Source of the DNA: a virus
IMG/VR virus record: IMGVR_UViG_3300046542_000629
Coordinates: 1-39,368 of that record
DNA length: 39,368 nucleotides
Strand: one strand, 5' to 3'
The notes under the pieces: model-generated
Told to the model about the DNA's origin: nothing
Seen by the model: the letters and a program-made list of their open reading frames with translations, nothing else
Database searches by the model: none
Shown here: positions 6,958-15,617 of the stretch, piece after piece
Position numbering within the stretch: the first letter of the stretch is position 1
Layout of the letters: each line of letters opens with the position of its first letter
Made by a program: the position numbers and the translations under genes

Positions 6958-9576
6958 TTAAAACACAGGTTCATCGGTCATATTCCGCCGCGCAATCTGC
7001 TGCGCGGAGTTGGCGAGGTTGCGCTCGATCTCCGGCATCATCTGGGCTACCAGCTCGCGCGGATCTTTGGCATCGCCCTGAACCAGAATGTGGAACGTCG
7101 GCGACAGGGTGATTTTCTGATCGATCTTTGGCGCGGCCCTTTTCTGTGGTGGTGTCTTGGCAGCGGCTGCCAGTGTCACTTCCGGTAATCCCCTATCGGC
7201 GGCCTTGAGAGAGTTCGACACGTCCGCCAAACCGGGCATGGCAGACGACGCGTGACGCGTAACAAGCGGACCGGTAGGGCTGAATGACGTCGCGATGCTC
7301 TCAAGACTCGGCACCGCGGGTCCTGGGCGATCCTTCATGAGCAATGGCGTAACCGGAGCCGAAGTGTTGGTCACTACCTCCGGGCCGCCAAACAGCGACT
7401 TACCGATCACACCGCCCAGTGATTTGCCGCCCATGCTACCCAGCGCGCCGCCAATCATCGCGCCGATGGCTGTGCCGATGATGGGCACCACCGATCCAAT
7501 GGCCGCACCGGCAGCAGCCCCCGCCAACGCACCGGCAGCACCGCCGCCAGCACGGCCATAACCCTCGGCTTTCTCGTCCCGGGTTTTGGCATTATCAAAA
7601 ACATCTTTAGCGTCAATCGCTCCCTCGAACAACACGCCGGGTAAGCTGCCTTTACCGAGACCACTAAGGCGACTCAGACCAGCGCCGGAGGCAGTCGGTA
7701 CTACTGACGCACTTCCTGCCAAGGGTGCTCTGGGCGTTGTGATTGGAGGTTTCCAACTACTCAGCGGCTTGGAGCTCACAACAGCCCCTCCACCGGCATG
7801 CACGCGCATTCGCGGTTTGGTTGCCGATTCGCTCACGGCCGACTTGCTGCCCACCGCGCTGCCGCGCCGCCACCCACGCTTGCCCTTGGACTTTCCTCGG
7901 GAGCCACCCAGATCGGGACCACCCCCGCCTAAGCCATTGACCACCGCGACTTTCTGTACGAGGTTGGGGTTCCCCAGGAGTGTGCTACGCCCGATGTTCC
8001 TCAGGCCTTTGACGATTTTGATACTGTTGTGAGCAGCGCTGATACCGGCAATTGCTGCACCGGCCCCCAACAGCCCGGTGACAAGCGCGGGAGCCTTGTC
8101 GCTGATTGAGCTGACGCCCTGCGCAATTGCGGTCAAGCCGGTCGACAGCTTGTCTGTCAGTGGTCGGATCGCATCTCCTGCGCTGCGCAAGGCATCATTC
8201 ATGGCCTGCCCGGTTTCTTTCCACTTCTGTGCAGATCCGTCGCGCCGCTCGTTTAGGTTCTTGTCCAGAATCCCTGAGGCGTTGCCCGAGTCTTTTTTGA
8301 GTTTGTTGTATAGGTCCTTGTTCTGCATGTAGGCCGTGAGCGCCGCCTTGACCTGCATGTCGGTGAACAGGTCGCCGGTACGCATGGATTCCTCAAAGGC
8401 GTTCATCATGGCCTTTGCCTTGGCCGGGTCGGCTTCCTTACTGATCGTGGCCATGGCTTTGGCCATTTCAGCAGCCTTTGCCGGGTCCGTGGCTTCAACG
8501 TATTTTTGCGCGAGCGCAAAGCTGGCTTCGAGGGTCGACATGCCTTTTTGCATGCCGCCGCGCATCGATTGCTGATAGTCGATGCCCGCATCCTTGTAGG
8601 CATTCACGACATCACTTGAACCGATCTTGCCAATCCAGTTTTTGAGGTTGTTCGCAGCCTCGTCGGAGCTGCCGGCAGTTTTCATCTGGACCTGAAGCAT
8701 TGCGCCCAGCTGTGCTACAGCATCTGTTCCGGTAATCCCCATGTTTGCCATTTGCGACAATAACTCAGGGAACCACTTAGCCATGTCAGCAGCTTCAAAA
8801 CTGCCCGCCTGCCCCTGAAAGGCGATCGCCTCAAGCGCCTTTTGCATGTCCTTGGGATCAGTGATTTTGGCGTTTTGCCCCAAGGCATTGATCATCTTGG
8901 CCGTAGCCGTGCCATCGGCCCCCTGTCCGACGACGAACTTCGCCGCTACAGGGGCATAATCCATGGCTTGCTTGAGGTCCATACCGGCCCCTACCAGCGC
9001 ATTGACGATTTCCGCCACCTCGTTGCGCGCCAGCCCGTTCTCCCGGGAGGTGCCGACGATGGTGTTGGCCATCTGCTTTTCTTCATCAGTACCCGCCACA
9101 CCCGCTTTGATGGCGATGTCTCGGATTACCGCCCCGAACTCAGCGCTGACTTTGGTCGGTACGATCATCGTGGCGGCCGCCGCGCCAGTGGCCATGGCGG
9201 TGTTGCGCAGCCCTGTAGCGCCCGCTTTCAACTGGCCTTGCCCGGTCGACTTGAGTTCAGCCGACCGGGCCTGACGCCCCGCTTGCTCGTAGGCTTTGCC
9301 AAGGTTTCTGACCTCAACGCCCTGACGCCGCAAGCTTTCAAGATTGGCATCGAGCTTGCGCCGTAACCCTTCAGCGGTGGCCGCACCACTCAAGTGAGCC
9401 TTGCGCCACTCATCCTGCAGACGCTTGGTTTCGCCGATCACCGATTGCAGCACCTTAGCTTTACCAGCCGTCGACTCCAGGCGTTTAACCCTGCCCTCGA
9501 CATCCTTGAAAGCAGCCCCAACAGATCGGCTCACCGCGCCGCCAATCACCAGCCCTAGCGCTAATTCCCTCGCCAT
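6958..9576 (-). CDS. T: Tail tape measure protein
   Basis: 872 aa. It shows the TP901-type tape measure core: KAGVAGTDEEKQMANTIV, then QAMDYAPVAAKFVVGQGADG, ANMGITGTDAVAQLGAML and repeated helical segments. A long Gly/Ala-rich hydrophobic stretch around residues 670-730 (GAAGALAGAAAGAAIGSVVP) is likely the region that enters the membrane during DNA injection. It sits between the E/E' chaperone gene and U, as in P2. ATG at 9576 has AAGGGG seven bases upstream. It sets tail length and is packed in the tube. Confidence 0.9.
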   Translation of the reverse strand: MARELALGLVIGGAVSRSVGAAFKDVEGRVKRLESTAGKAKVLQSVIGETKRLQDEWRKAHLSGAATAEGLRRKLDANLESLRRQGVEVRNLGKAYEQAGRQARSAELKSTGQGQLKAGATGLRNTAMATGAAAATMIVPTKVSAEFGAVIRDIAIKAGVAGTDEEKQMANTIVGTSRENGLARNEVAEIVNALVGAGMDLKQAMDYAPVAAKFVVGQGADGTATAKMINALGQNAKITDPKDMQKALEAIAFQGQAGSFEAADMAKWFPELLSQMANMGITGTDAVAQLGAMLQVQMKTAGSSDEAANNLKNWIGKIGSSDVVNAYKDAGIDYQQSMRGGMQKGMSTLEASFALAQKYVEATDPAKAAEMAKAMATISKEADPAKAKAMMNAFEESMRTGDLFTDMQVKAALTAYMQNKDLYNKLKKDSGNASGILDKNLNERRDGSAQKWKETGQAMNDALRSAGDAIRPLTDKLSTGLTAIAQGVSSISDKAPALVTGLLGAGAAIAGISAAHNSIKIVKGLRNIGRSTLLGNPNLVQKVAVVNGLGGGGPDLGGSRGKSKGKRGWRRGSAVGSKSAVSESATKPRMRVHAGGGAVVSSKPLSSWKPPITTPRAPLAGSASVVPTASGAGLSRLSGLGKGSLPGVLFEGAIDAKDVFDNAKTRDEKAEGYGRAGGGAAGALAGAAAGAAIGSVVPIIGTAIGAMIGGALGSMGGKSLGGVIGKSLFGGPEVVTNTSAPVTPLLMKDRPGPAVPSLESIATSFSPTGPLVTRHASSAMPGLADVSNSLKAADRGLPEVTLAAAAKTPPQKRAAPKIDQKITLSPTFHILVQGDAKDPRELVAQMMPEIERNLANSAQQIARRNMTDEPVF

Positions 9577-9614
9577 TTCATCGCCCCTTGATCAATGCCC
9601 ACGGGCAAAGCGGC

Positions 9615-9767
9615 TTAGTCCCGTAGCCACCACCACATATCGAAAATCGGCATCGTTTCTATCTCAGCCAAGGAGAAACCCGTTTCCCTGGCCATGCGCT
9701 TTGCCAGTTGCCGCAACAGTGAAGGGTCAAATCTCGTCTTCGCTGACCAAGCAAAAGTAACCACTTT
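9615..9767 (-). CDS. E'-type frameshift extension of the tail assembly chaperone (GpE-like)
   Basis: Open frame entered from gene E by ribosomal frameshift. It reads through KTRFDPSLLRQLAKRMARET to a tryptophan-rich end, FDMWWWLRD, stopping at 9615-9617; this is the conserved GpE/E' tail. The open part begins just after a TGA at 9768-9770. The E' frame is offset by +1 (equivalently -2) from E. Runs of four identical bases that allow one-base forward slipping are AAAA (9765-9768) and TTTT (9753-9756). If the slip is at the TTTT site the fusion would be 144 aa. A separate TTG start at 9716 is possible but less likely. Confidence 0.75.
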   Translation of the reverse strand, partial: KVVTFAWSAKTRFDPSLLRQLAKRMARETGFSLAEIETMPIFDMWWWLRD

Positions 9768-10050
9768 TCACACGCTCATAGTCCTTTAGCGTGAGGTTCA
9801 TCAGATCCTTTTCACCAATCTCGGCGAGGCTGGCAAACAGCATGGCATCAACGGCCAGGTCGTCGTTGGGATGTGCCTGCTGACACGCCCTTACCTCCCT
9901 TACGGTCGGTGAGCGCAGGGTGATTTTGTCGACCTTCATGCCGTTCATTTCCTTGGGCGTGGACAGGGAGACAGTTGCACCGGCATCGGTGACAACCAGC
10001 CATTTAGGCAGCCCATTCGGGTAAGCCTTCGCGTTAACTTGAATGTTCAT
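9727..10050 (-). CDS. E: P2 gpE-like tail assembly chaperone
   Basis: 107 aa. DKITLRSPTVREVRACQQAH, MLFASLAEIGEKDLMNLTLKDYERV is the Phage_TAC_7 (gpE/gp41) pattern. These proteins bind the tape measure protein during tube assembly. It sits directly between the tube and tape measure genes. Near its 3' end the ribosome can move to the E' frame. ATG at 10050 is preceded by a GGGGGA ribosome site. Confidence 0.85.
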   Translation of the reverse strand: MNIQVNAKAYPNGLPKWLVVTDAGATVSLSTPKEMNGMKVDKITLRSPTVREVRACQQAHPNDDLAVDAMLFASLAEIGEKDLMNLTLKDYERVKSGYFCLVSEDEI

Positions 10051-10059
10051 TTATCCCCC

Positions 10060-10563
10060 TTACAGGCCAAGCTGGTTTCGCATTTGAATGAGCTGGTCGA
10101 CACCATTGATTACACGCACAGCGTTGACCGGATCGATTTCGTACATGACGCTGCCGTCAATTTCGAGTTTGTAGTAGGCAACCCCGACGCTGTATTTGAA
10201 CTCGGCTTTGTCGCCGGGCTTCCAGCTGCCTGGATCGACCTCCTTGAGCATGCCGCGAATCGTAGCGGTGACGCCGACGAAACTTCCTTTATGGCCCCTG
10301 AAGGAGCCACGAAAAGAGCCGTTGAAGGCGGTACCGTCAGCCAGGCCGAGGAACTTCAGGGCCTCTTTGCGCACGCCGTTGGTAGCGAATGAGCACTCAA
10401 GCTTTTCCAGCCCTGTGTCCACATCGATTTCGGCATCCATGCCACCGGCACGGTAGCCCTCCGTTTTTACCGTCACTTTCGGCAAGGACAGCTCCGGCAC
10501 ATCTCCGCTGAAGTTGATGCCGTCGACGAATAGGTTGGTGTTAAAAAGCGTTTGCGGAATCAT
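10060..10563 (-). CDS. FII: Major tail tube protein (P2 FII-like)
   Basis: 167 aa, the usual length. IPQTLFNTNLFVDGINFSGDVPELSLPKVTVKTE near the N-terminus, GGMDAEIDVDTGLEKLEC, and FKYSVGVAYYKLEIDG are typical of the contractile-tail tube protein. It stacks into the inner tube through which DNA passes. ATG at 10563 has an AAGGAGG ribosome site seven bases upstream, the strongest in the cluster, fitting high expression. It follows the sheath gene by 12 bases. Confidence 0.9.
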   Translation of the reverse strand: MIPQTLFNTNLFVDGINFSGDVPELSLPKVTVKTEGYRAGGMDAEIDVDTGLEKLECSFATNGVRKEALKFLGLADGTAFNGSFRGSFRGHKGSFVGVTATIRGMLKEVDPGSWKPGDKAEFKYSVGVAYYKLEIDGSVMYEIDPVNAVRVINGVDQLIQMRNQLGL

Positions 10564-10575
10564 CGTGCGGCCTCC

Positions 10576-11757
10576 TTAGCCTTTGCTGTCCAGCACTTCT
10601 GTCAGCCATTGATTTGTGACTTCGACGAGGAAGTTCGGATTTTCCGCAGGCGGCACGTCGGTGAAACGGATCACCCAATACACCTTGCCTTGTTCCAACT
10701 GGCTGACGGTGTTGCGCTCAGGGTCCGCGTAAACCTCGAAGTTGATCACCGCGCCTTGGTTTTTCAGGTCGCGCATGAAGTTCTGCAGCCCTTCGGTCAC
10801 GTCCTTGATGTAGGTTTTGGTTATCGATCGGTCAACGGCCCACTTGTGCCCATAGAGGATCGCGTCCATGACGATATCCATGGTTCGCACTCGGGTGACG
10901 AATGACCATTTCGGATCGCTTGAGCGGGTGCGGTTGCCCCAGAGGCGGTACCCCTCATCACGGATAATCGTAGTGATGTTGGACTTGTTGAGTAGATTGG
11001 CCCGGCAGGTTTTGTCGCCGTCCAGAAACTCAATTGGGCGAGTCGTACCGGTGATACCGACAAACTCTTTGTTCGACGGCGAAGCCCAGAATCCGTATTC
11101 GCTGTCAGTCCAGGCGAACAGTCCTGCCACGTAAGCCGATGCAGGGGCGTCTACCGTGGCATTTGAGGTCGTGTCCCAATACTGCACACCAGGATCAACC
11201 ATAAAGACGCGCTTACTGCCGAAATTCTTGGCGTACGCAATGGCGGCTTCGTCTGTGGTGTTGGGGCCATCGATGATCGCGATAGCGCGCAGTTTTCCTG
11301 CCAGACCATCCATCGCCGTGGCTACTGCCTGAGTTGAAGAATGACCGGGTGCGGCCAACAATCGGGGCTGGGCATTGAACTTGCTCTTGCCATCCAGCAG
11401 CGCTTGCATACCGGTACGTTGACCGTCTGCCAGAACCCCGCCGATGATTGAAGATGTTTGCGCAGCTGCCCCTTCTAACTTGGCGACACCGCAGCCTACG
11501 ATGACGGCCTTGGCTCGGGCGTAGATCGCCTGACAGGCCTTGGTAATTGCCGCATCAGCGCCCCAGGCGGCGATAGCTTCTCGCTCGCTGGTAATCAGCT
11601 TCAGCTCATTGGCCGTCGCGGTCGGTGTGCCCTTGGCCAGAGGTCCCGATGTGAAGGTATCGCAAAGCCCGATGATCGACGTCGACGGCAGCGAAATGGT
11701 CCGTGCTCCGATGTCCAGATTCGTGACCGTGACACCGTGAAAAAAATCGGTGCTCAT
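10576..11757 (-). CDS. FI: Contractile tail sheath protein (P2 FI-like)
   Basis: 393 aa. FHGVTVTNLDIGARTISLPS, SIIGLCDTF, the SPSNKEFVGITGTTRPIEF segment and the C-terminal RTRVRTMDIVMDAILYGHKW, then VIRFTDVPPAENPNF, mark it as a P2-type sheath subunit. The gene proves that the virion is a myovirus. ATG at 11757 with GGAGA eight bases upstream. An intrinsic terminator lies between it and the upstream fibre assembly gene. Confidence 0.93.
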   Translation of the reverse strand: MSTDFFHGVTVTNLDIGARTISLPSTSIIGLCDTFTSGPLAKGTPTATANELKLITSEREAIAAWGADAAITKACQAIYARAKAVIVGCGVAKLEGAAAQTSSIIGGVLADGQRTGMQALLDGKSKFNAQPRLLAAPGHSSTQAVATAMDGLAGKLRAIAIIDGPNTTDEAAIAYAKNFGSKRVFMVDPGVQYWDTTSNATVDAPASAYVAGLFAWTDSEYGFWASPSNKEFVGITGTTRPIEFLDGDKTCRANLLNKSNITTIIRDEGYRLWGNRTRSSDPKWSFVTRVRTMDIVMDAILYGHKWAVDRSITKTYIKDVTEGLQNFMRDLKNQGAVINFEVYADPERNTVSQLEQGKVYWVIRFTDVPPAENPNFLVEVTNQWLTEVLDSKG

Positions 11758-11776
11758 ACAAGCTTTCTCCAGAAAT

Positions 11777-11801
11777 AAAAAAACCCCGCCAAGCGGGGTT
11801 T
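11777..11801 (-). terminator. Intrinsic terminator upstream of the sheath gene
   Basis: Minus strand: 9-bp stem AAACCCCGC/GCGGGGTTT with a 3-base loop, and a run of seven T. It lies between the fibre assembly gene and the sheath gene, some 20 bases before the sheath start. Confidence 0.8.
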
Positions 11802-11847
11802 GTGGTGATGTCTTTGTTGTTTGTGAAGCGCAGCCCCGAATGTGGGA

Positions 11848-12252
11848 TCAGGCAGCTTCGGCTGCTTCCAACCACGCAGGCCCCGTCGGGCGACCTTTGC
11901 TCTTGGGAAAGCCCTGGCCTTGAGGCCAGTCACGTAACTGTTTGCGATAGGCGAGCAACTCGGAAAATTGCTCACTGGAAAGAGTGGTGGCCCCGCCTAT
12001 GGCCTGCTCGTCACGATGGCGTGTAACCCACCATTCGTGACTCGCCAGTTCGCCGTTGCGCCAAACTCTTTCCGCAGCCGCGAGGGCCTCCAGACTGAGT
12101 GCCGGTGGCGGCGAGAAAACACCACCCGCGTGGGACCAATCAATACCTACAGACTCAGGGCAAGGCACCCAAATCCAAGACGCGTGATAGCGTCCCTCAG
12201 GGTCGGTGTCGGTCAGCTCAATGACACGACCGTTTTCAACATGTGCCCACAT
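11848..12252 (-). CDS. Tail fibre assembly / tail chaperone protein
   Basis: 134 aa. MWAHVENGRVIELTDTDPEG and the C-terminal SELLAYRKQLRDWPQGQGFP match the Phage_tail_APC / fibre assembly type found directly after fibre genes. RxQLRDW is the most characteristic part. It probably helps fold or trimerise the fibre encoded four bases upstream, and the two usually travel together. Confidence 0.75.
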   Translation of the reverse strand: MWAHVENGRVIELTDTDPEGRYHASWIWVPCPESVGIDWSHAGGVFSPPPALSLEALAAAERVWRNGELASHEWWVTRHRDEQAIGGATTLSSEQFSELLAYRKQLRDWPQGQGFPKSKGRPTGPAWLEAAEAA

Positions 12253-12255
12253 GGA

Positions 12256-13506
12256 TCAATACCTCACTGTTACGCTACCTGCGTGGCCGGCACCCGATAC
12301 ACCTCCGTTATCCATACGGCCTGCACCACCGCCACCCGGGCCCTGCCCGTTTCTGATCGGGGTTTGGCCAACCTCAAAAGCGTCAACTGCGACGCCCGCA
12401 CCGCCAGCTCCACCGCCACTGCCGGGAAAGCCATATGTATTTTTGTACAAGCGACCGGCAGTTTGCCCATCACCCAAGCCATAATTGAGCCTGCCACCGC
12501 TGCCTGTTCCACTTCTCCCGCCGCCACCACTGGAATCGCCGCCAGTACCACCGGTGGCTGACATGAATGTCCCAAATGACGAGCTTGAGCCGGGAAGCCC
12601 TACACCACCCGTTCCATTGTAAGGCACTCCAGCCCCGCCCCTGCCGACAGTGATCTTTATCATCGTGCCCGGGACCAAGGTCACCAGATCTTCAGCGACA
12701 CCACCAGCCCCGCCACCCGGGCCAAAAATCTCACTGTTTCGCCCGCTACCACCCCCGCCAGTGACGACGACATAAGCCTTCGTGACATGAGGTGGTACCG
12801 TCCACTCATAGACCCCCGCCACCGTCCAGGCGACAAAGCCCCTATAGGGCAGATCATTCAGTAACGCGCGCGACGCCAGAAGCTGATTGATTTGTTTTCT
12901 GGTAAAAGCGTCTTCAATACCGTGGCCCTCCAGCGTTCGAGGGTTATCGCCGGACAGTACAATGCCCCGGTCGCTGACCTTGACGCGGTTGAAAGTGCCC
13001 GCTGTTTTGTTTTTGGGCAGCACCTCAAGAATGGCTGCGTCGACGTAGGCGCGAGAAGCCAAGACCACTGATGGGTCGATTTTCAGTTCAACGTTGTCGG
13101 AATTGCTGACCACGATGTTCAACCGCACAACCTGCGTACGACCGGAGCCCTGAACCAGCAAAGGCTTGAACGACGGCGCACAGTTGGCTACAGCGACCAG
13201 ATCGCCGTCACTATCAAACAGACCGATTTCACGAATCCACCAGCCCCCTACGTCTGCCGGTATGACCTGCTCAGCGATGATCACCGCATGGTTGGCCGGA
13301 TCCACCTTCAACTGATTCAGCGGTGCCCGGCGCACCTCGTTGATCAGCTTTGTTTGTGCAGCGCCAGGGATTGGGTCCGAACCATTTGCATCCCCAATGG
13401 CCATATGGCTGATCTTCCACGGCACACCCAGTGCGTCGGCATTCGCCTGCTTGGCGGCTCCGATGTTTGTCAGAATCGCGAAGAATTGTGAGTTTTGGTT
13501 AATCAT
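12256..13506 (-). CDS. Tail fibre protein with glycine-rich tip
   Basis: 416 aa. Residues 1-160 (NQNSQFFAILTNIGAAKQAN, PWKISHMAIGDANG, GGWWIREIGLFDSDGDLVAVAN) are the conserved baseplate-attachment domain Phage_tail_fib. Residues about 235-416 are very glycine-rich (GGGGSGRNSEIFGPGGGAGGV, GGTGGDSSGGGGRSGTGSGG) and end GSVTVRY. Family knowledge: such a polyglycine-turn domain resembles receptor-binding adhesin tips, so the C-terminus likely decides host range. Its stop is close to the fibre assembly gene and its start overlaps the gpI stop as ATGA. Confidence 0.88.
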   Translation of the reverse strand: MINQNSQFFAILTNIGAAKQANADALGVPWKISHMAIGDANGSDPIPGAAQTKLINEVRRAPLNQLKVDPANHAVIIAEQVIPADVGGWWIREIGLFDSDGDLVAVANCAPSFKPLLVQGSGRTQVVRLNIVVSNSDNVELKIDPSVVLASRAYVDAAILEVLPKNKTAGTFNRVKVSDRGIVLSGDNPRTLEGHGIEDAFTRKQINQLLASRALLNDLPYRGFVAWTVAGVYEWTVPPHVTKAYVVVTGGGGSGRNSEIFGPGGGAGGVAEDLVTLVPGTMIKITVGRGGAGVPYNGTGGVGLPGSSSSFGTFMSATGGTGGDSSGGGGRSGTGSGGRLNYGLGDGQTAGRLYKNTYGFPGSGGGAGGAGVAVDAFEVGQTPIRNGQGPGGGGAGRMDNGGVSGAGHAGSVTVRY

Positions 13507-14108
13507 GTGAAGACATCCAAAGTATCAATAGAAGTTTCACGGCTGCCCAGGGCAAACCAGCCCGCGACTTCGATATCACGCGGTTGCGGGGGATAAACGT
13601 CGATTTCGTCCCCTTCATACAGGCATGCGGAGAGGTGCAAAGCGCCCGTGGTTTCAAGGCTGATTGCTAGCCCTGTCAGATGACGGGTAAGAGGTTTCGC
13701 GTCCTCAATCAACCACACCAGCTCGCGATACATCTCCTCGGTAATGCCGGTCTCAAGCACGCCGACTTCCAGAGCAAAAGTAGCAGGAACGCCTTGCGGC
13801 ACTGTCTGCCACCACTCCAGTACCTTGACCAGATATCCCAGAGGCTCGACGACACGACGTATCGCGCCAATCGTGCCCTTGTGTTTATGGACGTAATACG
13901 AGGCGCTAATGGCCGCGCGCTTCACGCCTTCGGGCCACGTATCAACCCAGCGGTCTACCGAACACTCCCAGGCCAGGAACGGCAACAGCGGTGCTGGACA
14001 GGTCAACGGGTCGTATAGGGAGCGCAAGGGTGCCGGAGTTACTTCGGCCGTCGCCCCTTCGATAGCCCGCTCCAGCTTGGTGCTGTTGACTGGTAGAAGA
14101 CTGTTCAT
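13503..14108 (-). CDS. I: P2 gpI-like baseplate/tail protein
   Basis: 201 aa. LLPVNSTKLERAIEGATAE, then RSLYDPLTCPAPLLPFLAWE and SVDRWVDTWPEGVKRAAI, is the hallmark of the P2 gpI family, a baseplate wedge component to which fibres attach. ATG at 14108 lies in a GGAGGATGAC context that overlaps the end of J. It overlaps the fibre start as ATGA. Confidence 0.9.
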   Translation of the reverse strand: MNSLLPVNSTKLERAIEGATAEVTPAPLRSLYDPLTCPAPLLPFLAWECSVDRWVDTWPEGVKRAAISASYYVHKHKGTIGAIRRVVEPLGYLVKVLEWWQTVPQGVPATFALEVGVLETGITEEMYRELVWLIEDAKPLTRHLTGLAISLETTGALHLSACLYEGDEIDVYPPQPRDIEVAGWFALGSRETSIDTLDVFT

Positions 14109-14109
14109 G

Positions 14110-14991
14110 TCATCCTCCCAACGTCACGCGGTACGACGTACAGAAGGCAGCCTGAGCTTTCGTTGGAACAAGGTCCCGCCACCCCGGTAGTTCGACGCGC
14201 CTAACTCCGCTGATGTGCAATCGAGCATCAACAGCAGAACGCGGCACCTCGATGCCAAGACGCCGACGCGGATTGATCCAGGCAGCAAGACGGGACCGGC
14301 ACTCGGCCAATACCGCCTCGTTCTCAGAACCGGTTCCGACCGGGTGGATGACAGCCTCAATCGAGTAGGGAATGATTTCAGCACTCTGCACCGTCACCCG
14401 GTCACCAATGGGCCGGACGTTTTCGTCACTCAGATTTGCAAGAACTGTATCCAGCAAAGCCGCATCGGCCGTGCCGTCGCCCTCAAGGCTCAGCACAGTG
14501 ATGACCGCAACTGCGGGTGAAGGGCTTTCTGCCGTCGCGTCGGCGACCATCCCGGACGCGTTGCGCGCATGCAGGATGTAACTGTTGCGTGGCCCCGCCG
14601 TGCTAAGCCCTTCCCAACACATCTGAATACGTTCGCGATAAGGTTCATCCTCTTCAAGCACCTCTGCTGTGGGGGGCACTGTCGTCAGGTCTTGTGCCCG
14701 TACCACCAAACGCCGCAGATTGACTCGCGCCCCCAGATGATCGAGATCTGCTCCCTTGGAGAACGCCAACATCAGCGCCTTGGCTGCATCATTGACTCGC
14801 GCCCGATTACCCATTTTCCGGTAGGCCGCCAGCTCCAGCTGTTTTACGACCGGATCACTCTCCAGCTCTGCGTTCCAGTCATCCCCCATTAGTAGTCGAA
14901 AGTTCGCCAGCTCTTCTTCGTAGATCGCTTCGAAATCGAGTAACTCCAGAACATCCGGAGCAGGGAGTGAGGACAGGTCTACGATATTCAT
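14110..14991 (-). CDS. J: P2 gpJ-like baseplate assembly protein
   Basis: 293 aa. MNIVDLSSLPAPDVLELLDFEAIYEE at the start, GADLDHLGARVNLRRLVV in the middle and EEDEPYRERIQ are standard baseplate J markers. It forms the baseplate wedge with gpW and gpI. Start overlaps the gpW stop by four bases. Order V-W-J-I as in P2. Confidence 0.92.
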   Translation of the reverse strand: MNIVDLSSLPAPDVLELLDFEAIYEEELANFRLLMGDDWNAELESDPVVKQLELAAYRKMGNRARVNDAAKALMLAFSKGADLDHLGARVNLRRLVVRAQDLTTVPPTAEVLEEDEPYRERIQMCWEGLSTAGPRNSYILHARNASGMVADATAESPSPAVAVITVLSLEGDGTADAALLDTVLANLSDENVRPIGDRVTVQSAEIIPYSIEAVIHPVGTGSENEAVLAECRSRLAAWINPRRRLGIEVPRSAVDARLHISGVRRVELPGWRDLVPTKAQAAFCTSYRVTLGG

Positions 14992-15314
14992 GCAGACACC
15001 TCCAATATCTTGCTTTCGCCCTGATACTCCGCAACGAGTTGTAAGCTGATCTTGCCTTCAAGTAATGCCACGGCCTTGATGCTGGTGATTTTTACTCGAG
15101 GCTCCCAACGGCCAAGCGCCCTGGCAGCTTCGGCCTGCACGGCTCCTTTCCAGCCTTCGTTAACCGGCAAGTCCACATAACGGCGTAGGTTGCTGCCGTA
15201 CTCTGGACGCATCCGGCGACTGCCTAACGGGGTCGATAGAATGTCCTCGATGGACTGCCGCAGATGATCAAAGCCGGTAATAGGCCGACCGGTACGTCGG
15301 TCCATTCCAATCAT
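14988..15314 (-). CDS. W: P2 gpW-like baseplate wedge protein (gp25-like)
   Basis: 108 aa. GMDRRTGRPITGFDHLRQSIEDILSTPLGSRRMRPEYGS is the gp25/gpW lysozyme-like wedge signature (RPEYG). ATG at 15314 with GGAG eight bases upstream. It overlaps J as ATGA. This is the tail gpW, unrelated to the lambda-type head gpW at 21661. Confidence 0.92.
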   Translation of the reverse strand: MIGMDRRTGRPITGFDHLRQSIEDILSTPLGSRRMRPEYGSNLRRYVDLPVNEGWKGAVQAEAARALGRWEPRVKITSIKAVALLEGKISLQLVAEYQGESKILEVSA

Positions 15315-15319
15315 TTAAG

Positions 15320-15559
15320 TCACTCCAGCAAGCGCTCGAAATCCTTACGGTCGCTGAGGTATGCCAGCAACTCAGGGGTGTCCGCCGTGATCTGCCCCTT
15401 TGCTACCTGCACCACTGCGCCATCGGGCAGGATCAATGTTCTTGAGGTGTACTGCTTATCGCGAAAAATCGCCGCAGCCATGACCACCACGCTGGGTAGT
15501 GCGCCATGGGTAATATCGCCTTCATCACTTTGTTTCTCGGCAGCTTGTTTGACAGCCAT
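15320..15559 (-). CDS. Small conserved phage protein of unknown function between V and W
   Basis: 79 aa. It contains SVVVMAAAIFRDKQYTSRTLILPDGAVVQVAKGQITADTPELLAYLSDRKDFERL. The end (LLAYLSD) resembles small proteins found between V and W in Pseudomonas P2-like tails. No known domain. ATG at 15559 has GGAGG seven bases upstream; an in-frame ATG six codons earlier has none and lies beside the terminator hairpin. Probably a minor baseplate or assembly factor. Confidence 0.65.
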   Translation of the reverse strand: MAVKQAAEKQSDEGDITHGALPSVVVMAAAIFRDKQYTSRTLILPDGAVVQVAKGQITADTPELLAYLSDRKDFERLLE

Positions 15560-15577
15560 CTGCTTGCCTCCGGGCAT

Positions 15578-15600
15578 AAAAAAGCCCGCTCAAGGCGGGC
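15578..15600 (-). terminator. Intrinsic terminator after gene V
   Basis: Minus strand: GCCCGC/GCGGGC stem (6 bp, 5-base loop) followed by six T. It lies between V and the small gene at 15320, immediately upstream of that gene's ribosome site. Confidence 0.8.
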
Positions 15601-15617
15601 CGGGTTGGAAGGATGTG

